Made by a program: the position numbers and the translations under genes. A stretch of DNA of 64,000 bases, taken from assembly GCF_000187895.1 (NCBI RefSeq), contig NZ_DS990126.1:59013-123012 (forward strand), in the 5' to 3' direction. Below are positions 1-6,921 of the stretch, piece after piece. Within the stretch, counting starts at the first letter, position 1. Each line of letters opens with the position of its first letter. The DNA is from Phocaeicola plebeius DSM 17135. Lineage in GTDB: Bacteria > Bacteroidota > Bacteroidia > Bacteroidales > Bacteroidaceae. The notes under the pieces are model-generated. The model did not search any database, was not told the DNA's origin, and saw nothing but the letters and a program-made list of their open reading frames with translations.

Positions 1-1148
1 AGTTCTTTGAAAAGGTGATGTCGGCAGATGAGTTGTATGGAAAGACGGGAATCCAGCACATGGATTTCAACAGTATTTTCCAGTTGTACACTTTGAAACA
101 ACGGAAGGACTTCGGGTTGACACACGCCAGTCGTCTGCTCTTCATGCCGGATGCACTTTCTTACTTGCTGACTGGAAAGATGGTGACAGAATATACCATT
201 GCATCTACTTCTCAGTTGCTGAATCCGGAAACACGCAAATTAGATGAAAAATTGTTGGAAGTTCTGGGTGTCAGCAAATCCTTGTTTGCGGATATGGTAG
301 AACCGGGAGCTAAGGTCGGTATGCTGACCGAGGATTTGTGTGAAGAACTTCAGATAGAATCTGTTCCGGTAATTGCCGTAGCCGGACACGATACAGCTTC
401 TGCCGTAGCGGCTGTACCGGCTGCCAACAAGAACTTTGCTTACCTGAGTTCAGGTACATGGTCATTGATGGGAATTGAAACAGATGGTCCGGTTGTGAAT
501 GAAAAGACAACTCACTATAATATTACGAACGAAGGAGGAGTAGACGGTACCATTCGTTTGCTGAAGAATATCACAGGTATGTGGATTGTAGAACAATGTC
601 TGAAGAAATGGCATAAGGAAGGAACGGATTATACGTATCCGCAGATGGTGGAACTGGCTCAGAATGCTCGTCCGTTTGCCTGCTTCATCAATCCGGATGA
701 TCCGGGATTTACCAATCCACAGGATATGCCTAAAGCCATTTGTGAGTATTGTGCACGTACGGGACAGAACGCACCGCAGACACATGGTGAGTTTATCCGT
801 GCCATTTTTGAGAGTCTGGCATTGAAATACCGTGAGGTACTCGATGTATTCCGTGAACTTTCCGTAAATCCGATTGAAAAGTTGCATATCATTGGAGGAG
901 GTTCACGCAACAAACTGCTGAATCAGTTTACTTCAAATGCCATCGGCTTGCCGGTTGTGGCCGGACCGAGCGAGGCATCTTCAATTGGAAATATCATGCT
1001 TCAGGCTAAAGCAGCCGGAGTAGTAAGTACATTGCAGGAAATGCGTAACGTGATTTCCGTCAATGTGGAACCGGATTATTTCTCACCAGCAGATGCGGAA
1101 GTGTGGAATGAAGCTTATCAGAAATATATATCAATCATTAAAAAATAA
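1..1148 (+). CDS. rhaB: Rhamnulokinase, C-terminal part (cut by left edge)
   Basis: ATP-dependent kinase that converts L-rhamnulose to L-rhamnulose-1-phosphate in the cytoplasm. The frame is open from base 3, so the true start lies outside the window; about 382 residues are present, and FGGY-family rhamnulokinases are usually near 480-490 aa. Visible family features are the substrate and phosphate-binding stretch LSSGTWSLMGIE and the C-terminal nucleotide-binding stretch GGGSRNKLLNQF. The isomerase gene follows 6 bp after the stop, so the two are surely co-transcribed. GTG at 15 and ATG at 18 are internal codons, not the start. The pathway context (isomerase, permease, aldolase, reductase) makes the call firm; Bacteroides papers use rhaK for the same gene. 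Confidence 0.95.
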   Translation, partial: FFEKVMSADELYGKTGIQHMDFNSIFQLYTLKQRKDFGLTHASRLLFMPDALSYLLTGKMVTEYTIASTSQLLNPETRKLDEKLLEVLGVSKSLFADMVEPGAKVGMLTEDLCEELQIESVPVIAVAGHDTASAVAAVPAANKNFAYLSSGTWSLMGIETDGPVVNEKTTHYNITNEGGVDGTIRLLKNITGMWIVEQCLKKWHKEGTDYTYPQMVELAQNARPFACFINPDDPGFTNPQDMPKAICEYCARTGQNAPQTHGEFIRAIFESLALKYREVLDVFRELSVNPIEKLHIIGGGSRNKLLNQFTSNAIGLPVVAGPSEASSIGNIMLQAKAAGVVSTLQEMRNVISVNVEPDYFSPADAEVWNEAYQKYISIIKK

Positions 1149-1154
1149 TTTGCC

Positions 1155-2408
1155 ATGAAAGAACAACAGATTATCAATGCGTATGAAATAGCTAAAGAAC
1201 GCTATGCCAAATTGGGTATCGATACAGATGCCGTAATGGAAACTTTACAGTCTGTACCTATGTCTATGCACTGCTGGCAGGCAGACGATGTGACCGGATT
1301 CGAATCACAGGGTTCACTGACCGGAGGTATTCAGGCTACCGGAAATTATCCGGGAAAGGCTCGTAACATTGAGGAATTGCGTGCAGATATCCTGAAGGCT
1401 GCTTCTTACGTACCGGGAAAACATCGCTTGAACTTGCACGAAATCTATGGTGAATTCGGCGGACAGTTTGTAGACCGTGACCAGGTAGAAGTAAAACATT
1501 TTGAAGGCTGGATGCAGTGGTCAAAAGAAAATGACATGAAGCTGGATTTCAACTCTACTTCTTTCTCTCACCCGAAGTCTGGAAACTTGTCTTTGTCAAA
1601 TCCTGACAAGGCTATCCGTGATTTCTGGATTGAACATACTAAGCGTTGCCGTGCCATTGCTGAAGAAATGGGTAAGCGTCAGGGCGATCCTTGTATCATG
1701 AACTTGTGGGTACACGATGGTAGCAAGGATATTACCGTAAACCGTATGAAGTACCGTGCATTGCTGAAAGATTCTTTGGACCAGATTTTTGCACAAAAGT
1801 ACGATCACATGAAGGACTGCATCGAATCAAAAGTATTCGGTATTGGTCTGGAAAGCTATACAGTGGGTTCTAACGACTTCTATATTGGCTATGGTGTACA
1901 GAACCAGAAACTGATTACACTCGATACCGGTCACTTCCATCCGACAGAAAGTGTGGCTGATAAAGTTTCTTCTCTGTTACTCTATGTACCGGAACTGATG
2001 TTGCATGTAAGCCGTCCGGTTCGTTGGGATTCAGACCATGTAACTATCATGAACGACGATACACTCGATTTGTGCAAGGAAATCGTACGTTGCAATGCGT
2101 TGAACCGTGTTCACATCGGTTTGGATTACTTCGATGCATCTATCAACCGTATCGGTGCGTATGTAATCGGTATGCGTGCTACACAGAAGTGCCTGTTGCA
2201 GGCATTGCTCGAACCGCTGAACACGCTGCGTGACTATGAAGAAACAGACCGTGGCTTCCAGCGTCTGGCATTGCTCGAAGAATGCAAGTCATTGCCTTGG
2301 GGAGCTGTATGGGATATGTTCTGCTTGAAGAACAATGTACCTGTAGGCGAAGAATACATTGCTGAAGTAGAAAAATACGAAGCGGAAGTAACCTCTAAGA
2401 GAAATTAA
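1155..2408 (+). CDS. rhaA: L-rhamnose isomerase
   Basis: Interconverts L-rhamnose and L-rhamnulose, the first step of rhamnose catabolism; a Mn2+-dependent cytoplasmic TIM-barrel enzyme. The 417 aa product has the full family length (E. coli RhaA is 419 aa) and carries the characteristic N-terminal VPMSMHCWQADDVTGFE segment and the metal-site region around LDTGHFHPTESVADK and RWDSDHV. The ATG at 1155 lies 6 bp after the kinase stop. The gene sits second in the rha operon; Bacteroides literature calls it rhaI. Nothing is unusual in the coding region. Confidence 0.97.
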   Translation: MKEQQIINAYEIAKERYAKLGIDTDAVMETLQSVPMSMHCWQADDVTGFESQGSLTGGIQATGNYPGKARNIEELRADILKAASYVPGKHRLNLHEIYGEFGGQFVDRDQVEVKHFEGWMQWSKENDMKLDFNSTSFSHPKSGNLSLSNPDKAIRDFWIEHTKRCRAIAEEMGKRQGDPCIMNLWVHDGSKDITVNRMKYRALLKDSLDQIFAQKYDHMKDCIESKVFGIGLESYTVGSNDFYIGYGVQNQKLITLDTGHFHPTESVADKVSSLLLYVPELMLHVSRPVRWDSDHVTIMNDDTLDLCKEIVRCNALNRVHIGLDYFDASINRIGAYVIGMRATQKCLLQALLEPLNTLRDYEETDRGFQRLALLEECKSLPWGAVWDMFCLKNNVPVGEEYIAEVEKYEAEVTSKRN

Positions 2409-2413
2409 TCTTA

Positions 2414-2457
2414 CAGCCGGATGGCGGGAAAAGCTTGTCTTGCCCGTTGTCCGGCTG
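2414..2457 (+). other. Intercistronic stem-loop between rhaA and rhaT
   Basis: An 8-bp outer stem (CAGCCGGA with TCCGGCTG) encloses an inner GGCGGG/CCCG pairing. It fills the 65-bp gap between isomerase and permease and has no T-run, so it looks like an mRNA stability or processing element rather than a terminator. The role is inference. Confidence 0.55.
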
Positions 2458-2473
2458 GCTTAATTTATAGGCT

Positions 2474-3484
2474 ATGGAAATCATTATCGGATTGTTGATT
2501 ATTGCAGTGGGAGCATTCTGCCAGTCGAGCTGCTATGTACCCATCAATAAAATAAAGAGCTGGAGCTGGGAATCTTACTGGATTGTGCAGGGAGTTTTTG
2601 CCTGGCTTGTTTTTCCTTTCTTGGGCGCGTTGCTGGCTGTTCCGGACGGACACAGCCTTTTTGAGGTTTATGCAGCTCATCCAGCCGATACGCTTTGGGC
2701 GATGTTCTTCGGTGTACTCTGGGGAGTGGGTGGTCTGACATTTGGTTTGAGTATGCGCTACCTTGGAGTAGCATTGGGACAGTCTATCTCGCTGGGTACC
2801 TGTGCTGGACTGGGAACAATTTTGACGCCCATATTTACTGGTCACATGGAGGAACTGACCATGCCGGTTATTGTGGGAGTGATTGTGACTTTGCTGGGTA
2901 TCGGCATCATCGGTTATGCAGGAAATATGAAGTCTGCCAGTCTGAGTGAGGAAGAAAAGAAAAAAGCTGTGAAAGATTTCAATTTTACTAAAGGAATTTT
3001 CGTAGCTTTATTGGCGGGTTTCATGAGCGCCTGTTTCAGTATCGGATTAGGATTCGGACAGAGTTTGTGTTTCCCGGAAAGTGCAGAAGTGTATAAAACT
3101 TTGCCGGCTACTCTTATGGTAACTGCCGGAGGTTTCCTTACCAACATGGTGTACTGTTTTTATCAGAATGCAAAGAACAAGACATGGGGTGATTATGGAA
3201 AGACCTCGCTGTATGTGAACAACATTCTGTTCTGTGCGTTGGCCGGTGTGTTATGGTATAGCCAGTTCTTTGGCTTGAGTCTGGGAAAAGGTTTCCTGGT
3301 AGCTTCACCGGTACTGCTTACGTTCTCCTGGTGTATCCTGATGTCGCTGAACGTGACATTCTCGAATGTGTGGGGAATTATTTTGAAGGAATGGAAAGGA
3401 TGTTCTTCCAAGACCATCTGGGTACTGGTATTGGGGCTGATTGTCCTGATTGTATCTTCTTTCCTTCCGCAGCTGTTGAAATAA
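2474..3484 (+). CDS. rhaT: L-rhamnose/proton symporter
   Basis: Inner-membrane permease importing L-rhamnose with H+. The 336 aa product is almost wholly hydrophobic, with about ten predicted helices; it begins MEIIIGLLIIAVGAFCQSSC and contains the family-typical GVLWGVGGLTFGLSMRYLG and LGQSISLGTCAGLGT stretches. It shows no cleavable signal peptide. It lies between isomerase and aldolase in the operon, the usual order in Bacteroides. The start at 2474 is 16 bp after the intercistronic hairpin and is the first ATG that includes helix 1. Confidence 0.95.
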   Translation: MEIIIGLLIIAVGAFCQSSCYVPINKIKSWSWESYWIVQGVFAWLVFPFLGALLAVPDGHSLFEVYAAHPADTLWAMFFGVLWGVGGLTFGLSMRYLGVALGQSISLGTCAGLGTILTPIFTGHMEELTMPVIVGVIVTLLGIGIIGYAGNMKSASLSEEEKKKAVKDFNFTKGIFVALLAGFMSACFSIGLGFGQSLCFPESAEVYKTLPATLMVTAGGFLTNMVYCFYQNAKNKTWGDYGKTSLYVNNILFCALAGVLWYSQFFGLSLGKGFLVASPVLLTFSWCILMSLNVTFSNVWGIILKEWKGCSSKTIWVLVLGLIVLIVSSFLPQLLK

Positions 3485-3510
3485 AAAATCAAATTTAAAT
3501 ACATAATATA

Positions 3511-4320
3511 ATGAAATCAATTCTTGAAGGACGTCCGGGTTTGGCCCGTGAAATCAATAAAGTGGCCGAAGTAGCCGGATATTTGTGGCAAAAAGGATGG
3601 GCTGAACGCAACGGTGGAAATATCACCATCAATGTAACAGAGTTTGTTGACGATGAAATCCGTCAGATGCCGGCCATCAGTGAACCGAAACAGATTGGAG
3701 CGGTATTACCGCATCTGAAAGGCTGTTATTTCTTCTGCAAAGGTACACAGAAACGTATGCGCGACCTGGCTCGCTGGCCGATGGAAAACGGTTCTGTGAT
3801 TCGTATCTGCGACGATTGTGCCAGCTATGTCATTATCGCTGACCAGCCGGTGATGCCGACTTCGGAAGTGGCTTCTCACCTGACTGTTCACAATACGCTG
3901 ATTGCGGAAGGTGCCCAGAAAAAGGCTACCGTACATACACACCCCATCGAACTGGTGGCAATGAGCCATACTCCGAAGTTCCTGGAAAAGGATGTACTGA
4001 CTTATCTGTTGTGGAGTATGATTCCGGAAACAAAGGCATTCTGTCCGCGTGGATTGGGTATCGTGCCTTATAAGATGCCGAGCTCAGTAGAACTGGCAGA
4101 TGCTACACTGAAGGAACTGGATGATTACGATGTGGTAATGTGGGAAAAACACGGTGTGTTTGCCGTAGGTACCGACGTAATGGATGCGTTCGACCAGATT
4201 GACGTGCTGACCAAGGCTGCCCAGATTTACATCAATGCCCGTTGCATGGGATTTGAGCCGGACGGTATGACGAAAGAACAAATGCAGGAACTGACGGACG
4301 TGTTCCATCTTCCGAAATAA
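3511..4320 (+). CDS. rhaD: Rhamnulose-1-phosphate aldolase
   Basis: Class II, zinc-dependent aldolase that splits L-rhamnulose-1-phosphate into dihydroxyacetone phosphate and L-lactaldehyde. The 269 aa product matches the family length (E. coli RhaD 274 aa). It shows the RNGGN phosphate-binding turn near the N-terminus, the SEVASHL segment with the catalytic glutamate, and zinc ligands in HTHP (about residue 142) and WEKHG (about residue 212). It is the fourth gene of the rha operon, 26 bp after rhaT. Its product lactaldehyde is the substrate of the next gene. Confidence 0.97.
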   Translation: MKSILEGRPGLAREINKVAEVAGYLWQKGWAERNGGNITINVTEFVDDEIRQMPAISEPKQIGAVLPHLKGCYFFCKGTQKRMRDLARWPMENGSVIRICDDCASYVIIADQPVMPTSEVASHLTVHNTLIAEGAQKKATVHTHPIELVAMSHTPKFLEKDVLTYLLWSMIPETKAFCPRGLGIVPYKMPSSVELADATLKELDDYDVVMWEKHGVFAVGTDVMDAFDQIDVLTKAAQIYINARCMGFEPDGMTKEQMQELTDVFHLPK

Positions 4321-4352
4321 ATAAAAATCTAACCTTTTAAAACCATGAAATT

Positions 4353-5507
4353 ATGTACAGAATGATTTTGAACGAAACCTCTTACTTTGGTGCCGGATGT
4401 CGCGAAGCTATCGCTACAGAAGCAGGCCGTAGAGGTTTCAAGAAAGCTTTTTTTGTGACTGACAAGGACCTGATTCGTTTTCACGTAGCCGACAAGGTGG
4501 TGGAAGTGTTCGAAAAGGCAGGTATTCCTTACGAAATATACAGTGATGTAAAAGCCAATCCTACCATTGCCAATGTGCAGAACGGTGTGGCAGCTTTCAA
4601 GGCTTCCGGTGCCGACTTTATTGTCGCATTGGGTGGCGGTTCTTCCATTGACACGGCGAAAGGTATCGGTATCGTAGTAAACAATCCGGAATTTGCCGAT
4701 GTGCGTTCATTGGAAGGGGTAGCAGATACGCATCATAAAGCAGTGCCTACTTTTGCTCTGCCTACTACTGCGGGAACTGCAGCTGAGGTAACCATCAACT
4801 ATGTGATTATTGATGAGGCTGCTACCAAGAAAATGGTATGTGTAGACCCGAACGATATTCCGTCGGTAGCTATCGTAGACCCTGAACTGATGTATTCTAT
4901 GCCGAAGGGCCTGACTGCCGCTACAGGTATGGATGCCCTGACGCATGCCATTGAAAGCTACATTACTCCGGGAGCCTGGGTGATGTCGGATATGTTTGAA
5001 CTGAAGGCCATTGAGATGATTGCCAAGAACCTGAAGGCTGCCGTAGACAATGGCAGTGATCCGGTAGCTCGTGAAGCCATGTCGCAGGCACAGTATATTG
5101 CCGGAATGGGATTCAGCAACGTAGGTCTGGGAATCGTTCACTCTATGGCTCATCCTCTCGGTGCGCACTATGACACTCCGCACGGCGTAGCCAATGCATT
5201 GCTGTTGCCTTACGTCATGGAATACAATGCAGAATCTCCTGCCGCACCGAAATACCTGGATATTGCCAAAGCAATGGGAGTGGATACTACCGGCATGAGC
5301 GAAGCAGAAGGTGTAAAAGCTGCGGTAGAAGCTGTTCGCCAGCTTTCTTTGAGCATCGGTATTCCACAGAAGTTGCATGAAATCGGTGTGAAGGAAGAAG
5401 ACTTGCATCAGTTGGCTATCGATGCATTCAATGATGTCTGCACCGGAGGTAACCCGCGTCCGACTTCAGTAGAAGACATTGAAGCACTCTACCATAAGGC
5501 TTTCTAA
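4353..5507 (+). CDS. fucO: Lactaldehyde reductase (iron-dependent alcohol dehydrogenase)
   Basis: Group III iron-activated dehydrogenase that reduces L-lactaldehyde to (S)-1,2-propanediol, regenerating NAD+ during anaerobic rhamnose use. The 384 aa product has the nucleotide-binding GGGSSIDTAKG and the iron-binding residues in GMDALTHAIESY (D and H) and HSMAHPLGAHYDTPHG (two H). The N-terminus MILNETSYFG matches the start of known FucO proteins. Start choice: ATG at 4353 gives MYRMILNETS, while ATG at 4362 would give MILNETS directly. A seven-codon overlapping reading frame begins at the earlier ATG at 4345 and stops at 4365, so translation here may be coupled (see findings). It is the last gene of the rha operon. 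Confidence 0.95.
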   Translation: MYRMILNETSYFGAGCREAIATEAGRRGFKKAFFVTDKDLIRFHVADKVVEVFEKAGIPYEIYSDVKANPTIANVQNGVAAFKASGADFIVALGGGSSIDTAKGIGIVVNNPEFADVRSLEGVADTHHKAVPTFALPTTAGTAAEVTINYVIIDEAATKKMVCVDPNDIPSVAIVDPELMYSMPKGLTAATGMDALTHAIESYITPGAWVMSDMFELKAIEMIAKNLKAAVDNGSDPVAREAMSQAQYIAGMGFSNVGLGIVHSMAHPLGAHYDTPHGVANALLLPYVMEYNAESPAAPKYLDIAKAMGVDTTGMSEAEGVKAAVEAVRQLSLSIGIPQKLHEIGVKEEDLHQLAIDAFNDVCTGGNPRPTSVEDIEALYHKAF

Positions 5508-5532
5508 GCATTCATATTATTTTATATACAAA

Positions 5533-5583
5533 AACGTCCGCAGTTTCCGGTGAGTTTTCCGGGACTGCGGACGTTATTTTTTT
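5533..5583 (+). terminator. Rho-independent terminator of the rha operon
   Basis: A perfect 12-bp stem (AACGTCCGCAGT with ACTGCGGACGTT) is followed by ATTTTTTT. It starts 26 bp after the fucO stop, so the operon ends here. Confidence 0.9.
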
Positions 5584-5603
5584 GAAGACGCCTTCCTGAT
5601 AAA

Positions 5604-5713
5604 AAACTCCTTTACGTTTGGATTGAAACGCAAAGGCGTTTAAGATGAAATGTACTTGCGTTTGGTTTCAAACGTCCTTGTGTTTTGAAGTAAACGTAAG
5701 TGCGTTTTTGAAT
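5604..5713. repeat. 22-bp periodic array of five palindromic units
   Basis: Five consecutive units of exactly 22 bp start at 5604, 5626, 5648, 5670 and 5692. Each begins AAAC (AAAT in unit 3), carries GTTT at unit positions 13-16 (usually as GCGTTT from position 11), and ends with six variable bases, so arms AAACG/CGTTT can pair within or between units. The array lies between the 3' ends of fucO and cysE and does not encode anything. It has the same architecture as the arrays at 22961 and 53040, with a different consensus. Confidence 0.75.
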
Positions 5714-5726
5714 GGGTAATTTTTCC

Positions 5727-6638
5727 TTAATTTTCCTTGCTTTTTCGCTGTACGATGCGGGCACCGGCAGGTACACTTTCCGTCACCCAGATGTTACCTC
5801 CAATGGTAGCTCCTTCACCAATAGTGATACGTCCTAAAATGGTGGCATTGGAGTAGACAATCACATTGTCTTCCAGTATCGGGTGGCGTGGAATACCCTT
5901 GATGGGGTTTCCCTGTTCGTCGCAAGGGAAACTCTTGGCTCCCAATGTAACACCTTGGTACAGTTTCACGTGATTGCCGATGATGCAGGTCGCACCGATT
6001 ACGACACCCGTACCGTGGTCAATGGTAAAATGATGTCCGATTTGCGCACCCGGATGGATGTCGATTCCGGTTTCGGAGTGAGCCATTTCCGTGATGATAC
6101 GCGGAATAAGAGGCACGTTGAGCCGGTGAAGCTCGTGGGCAATCCGGTAGTTGGTCACTGCACGGATGACGGGGTAACAGCAGATGATTTCACCAAAGCA
6201 GGTGGCAGCCGGGTCACCGTAGTATGCGGCTTCTACGTCTGTAGCCAAAATCCGGCGGATTTCCGGCAGACGGCTGATAAATTCTGCTGCTAATTGGGTA
6301 GCTGTAGCACGACAAGGCGACTGACAGTCACACTGACCTGAATTTTCCACCCCGAAGCACAGTCCGGCCTGTATCTGCTCAATAAGCAGAGAGAACAGTT
6401 CTTCAATATTGACACCAATGTGGTAATTGATGGTCTGGCTGTTGATGGTAGAATTGCCAAAGTAGCCGGGGAACAAGATGGCACGTGACAGTTCTACGAT
6501 GCGTTCCAGTGATTTCCCGGAAGGAAGCGGCTCACCTTCTCTGTGCTGATGGAACAGCCCACGGTAAGATTGGCTGTCGGAAAGTTCGTCAACGGCCTTT
6601 GTCAGTATATGTGTGTAATCAATTGGGCTCATGAGCAT
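5727..6638 (-). CDS. cysE: Serine O-acetyltransferase
   Basis: Acetylates L-serine with acetyl-CoA to O-acetylserine, the committed step of cysteine synthesis. The C-terminal half (from about residue 180 of 304) is a left-handed parallel beta-helix of hexapeptide repeats, with the active-site stretch GIDIHPGAQIGHHFTIDHG and GVVIGATCIIGNHVKLYQG. The N-terminal half is alpha-helical with several cysteines (CDCQSPC) that I cannot assign. Start: the frame is open to 6686, but a good promoter -7 box (TACTTTTG, minus strand, 6663-6656) lies inside that extension, so the start is ATG at 6638 or at 6632 (M-L-M-S-P-I-D). It is transcribed divergently from the small gene at 6721. Confidence 0.93.
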   Translation of the reverse strand: MLMSPIDYTHILTKAVDELSDSQSYRGLFHQHREGEPLPSGKSLERIVELSRAILFPGYFGNSTINSQTINYHIGVNIEELFSLLIEQIQAGLCFGVENSGQCDCQSPCRATATQLAAEFISRLPEIRRILATDVEAAYYGDPAATCFGEIICCYPVIRAVTNYRIAHELHRLNVPLIPRIITEMAHSETGIDIHPGAQIGHHFTIDHGTGVVIGATCIIGNHVKLYQGVTLGAKSFPCDEQGNPIKGIPRHPILEDNVIVYSNATILGRITIGEGATIGGNIWVTESVPAGARIVQRKSKEN

Positions 6639-6655
6639 TTCTTTTTGATAATTGG

Positions 6656-6687
6656 CAAAAGTAACTATATTTTGTGATGAATCCAAT
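6656..6687 (-). promoter_or_regulatory. Bacteroides-type promoter of cysE
   Basis: On the minus strand ATTG (6687-6684), 20 bp, TACTTTTG (6663-6656) fits the TTTG-N19-21-TAnnTTTG consensus with one mismatch. It is 18 bp upstream of the chosen start and overlaps the divergent promoter of the next gene. Confidence 0.7.
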
Positions 6688-6702
6688 AAAATCTTATTTT
6701 TG
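6671..6702 (+). promoter_or_regulatory. Consensus Bacteroides promoter of the 43-aa gene
   Basis: TTTG (6671-6674), exactly 20 bp, TATTTTTG (6695-6702) is a full match to the consensus. It is placed 18 bp before the ATG at 6721 and interleaves with the cysE promoter on the other strand. Confidence 0.8.
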
Positions 6703-6720
6703 TAGAAAAATCAGAATGGT

Positions 6721-6852
6721 ATGGTAGTAAACAAGAAAAATCCGTTTGCTTTCAAGGCAAAACAGAGCAATAAGAAAAAGACAAGTGGAAAACGGGTGGG
6801 AAAGTCTCGTCCGGAGAAAGCGAATAACCAGTTAAACCGGAGGGTGAAATAA
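6721..6852 (+). CDS. Small very basic protein, 43 aa, function unknown
   Basis: The ORF begins MVVNKKNPFAFKAKQ and ends NNQLNRRVK. About a third of its residues are lysine or arginine, and there is no acidic cluster, membrane segment or signal peptide. Real expression is supported by a perfect consensus promoter 18 bp upstream and a 14-bp terminator stem 7 bp downstream. The composition suggests a nucleic-acid or ribosome-associated protein, but that is inference only and I recognise no family. It lies between divergent cysE and the convergent end of rnr. Confidence 0.65.
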   Translation: MVVNKKNPFAFKAKQSNKKKTSGKRVGKSRPEKANNQLNRRVK

Positions 6853-6859
6853 TAAAAAT

Positions 6860-6896
6860 CCCCGCTTCCTTCTTAGATTTTTAGAAGGAAGCGGGG
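6860..6896. terminator. Bidirectional terminator between the small gene and rnr
   Basis: A perfect 14-bp stem (CCCCGCTTCCTTCT with AGAAGGAAGCGGGG) has a 9-base loop. On the minus strand it is followed by ATTTTTATTATTT, suiting it to end rnr; on the plus strand AT-rich sequence follows. Confidence 0.9.
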
Positions 6897-6921
6897 AAAT
6901 AATTTATTTAAACGCGGTTCG

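Noticed and set aside
4707..5408. 233-codon open frame on the minus strand inside fucO
   Set aside because: Antisense to a full-length conserved enzyme, low-complexity His/Arg/Ser-rich translation, no start signals.
5604..5713. CRISPR array
   Set aside because: The units are 22 bp back to back with no unique spacers of CRISPR length and no cas genes in the window.
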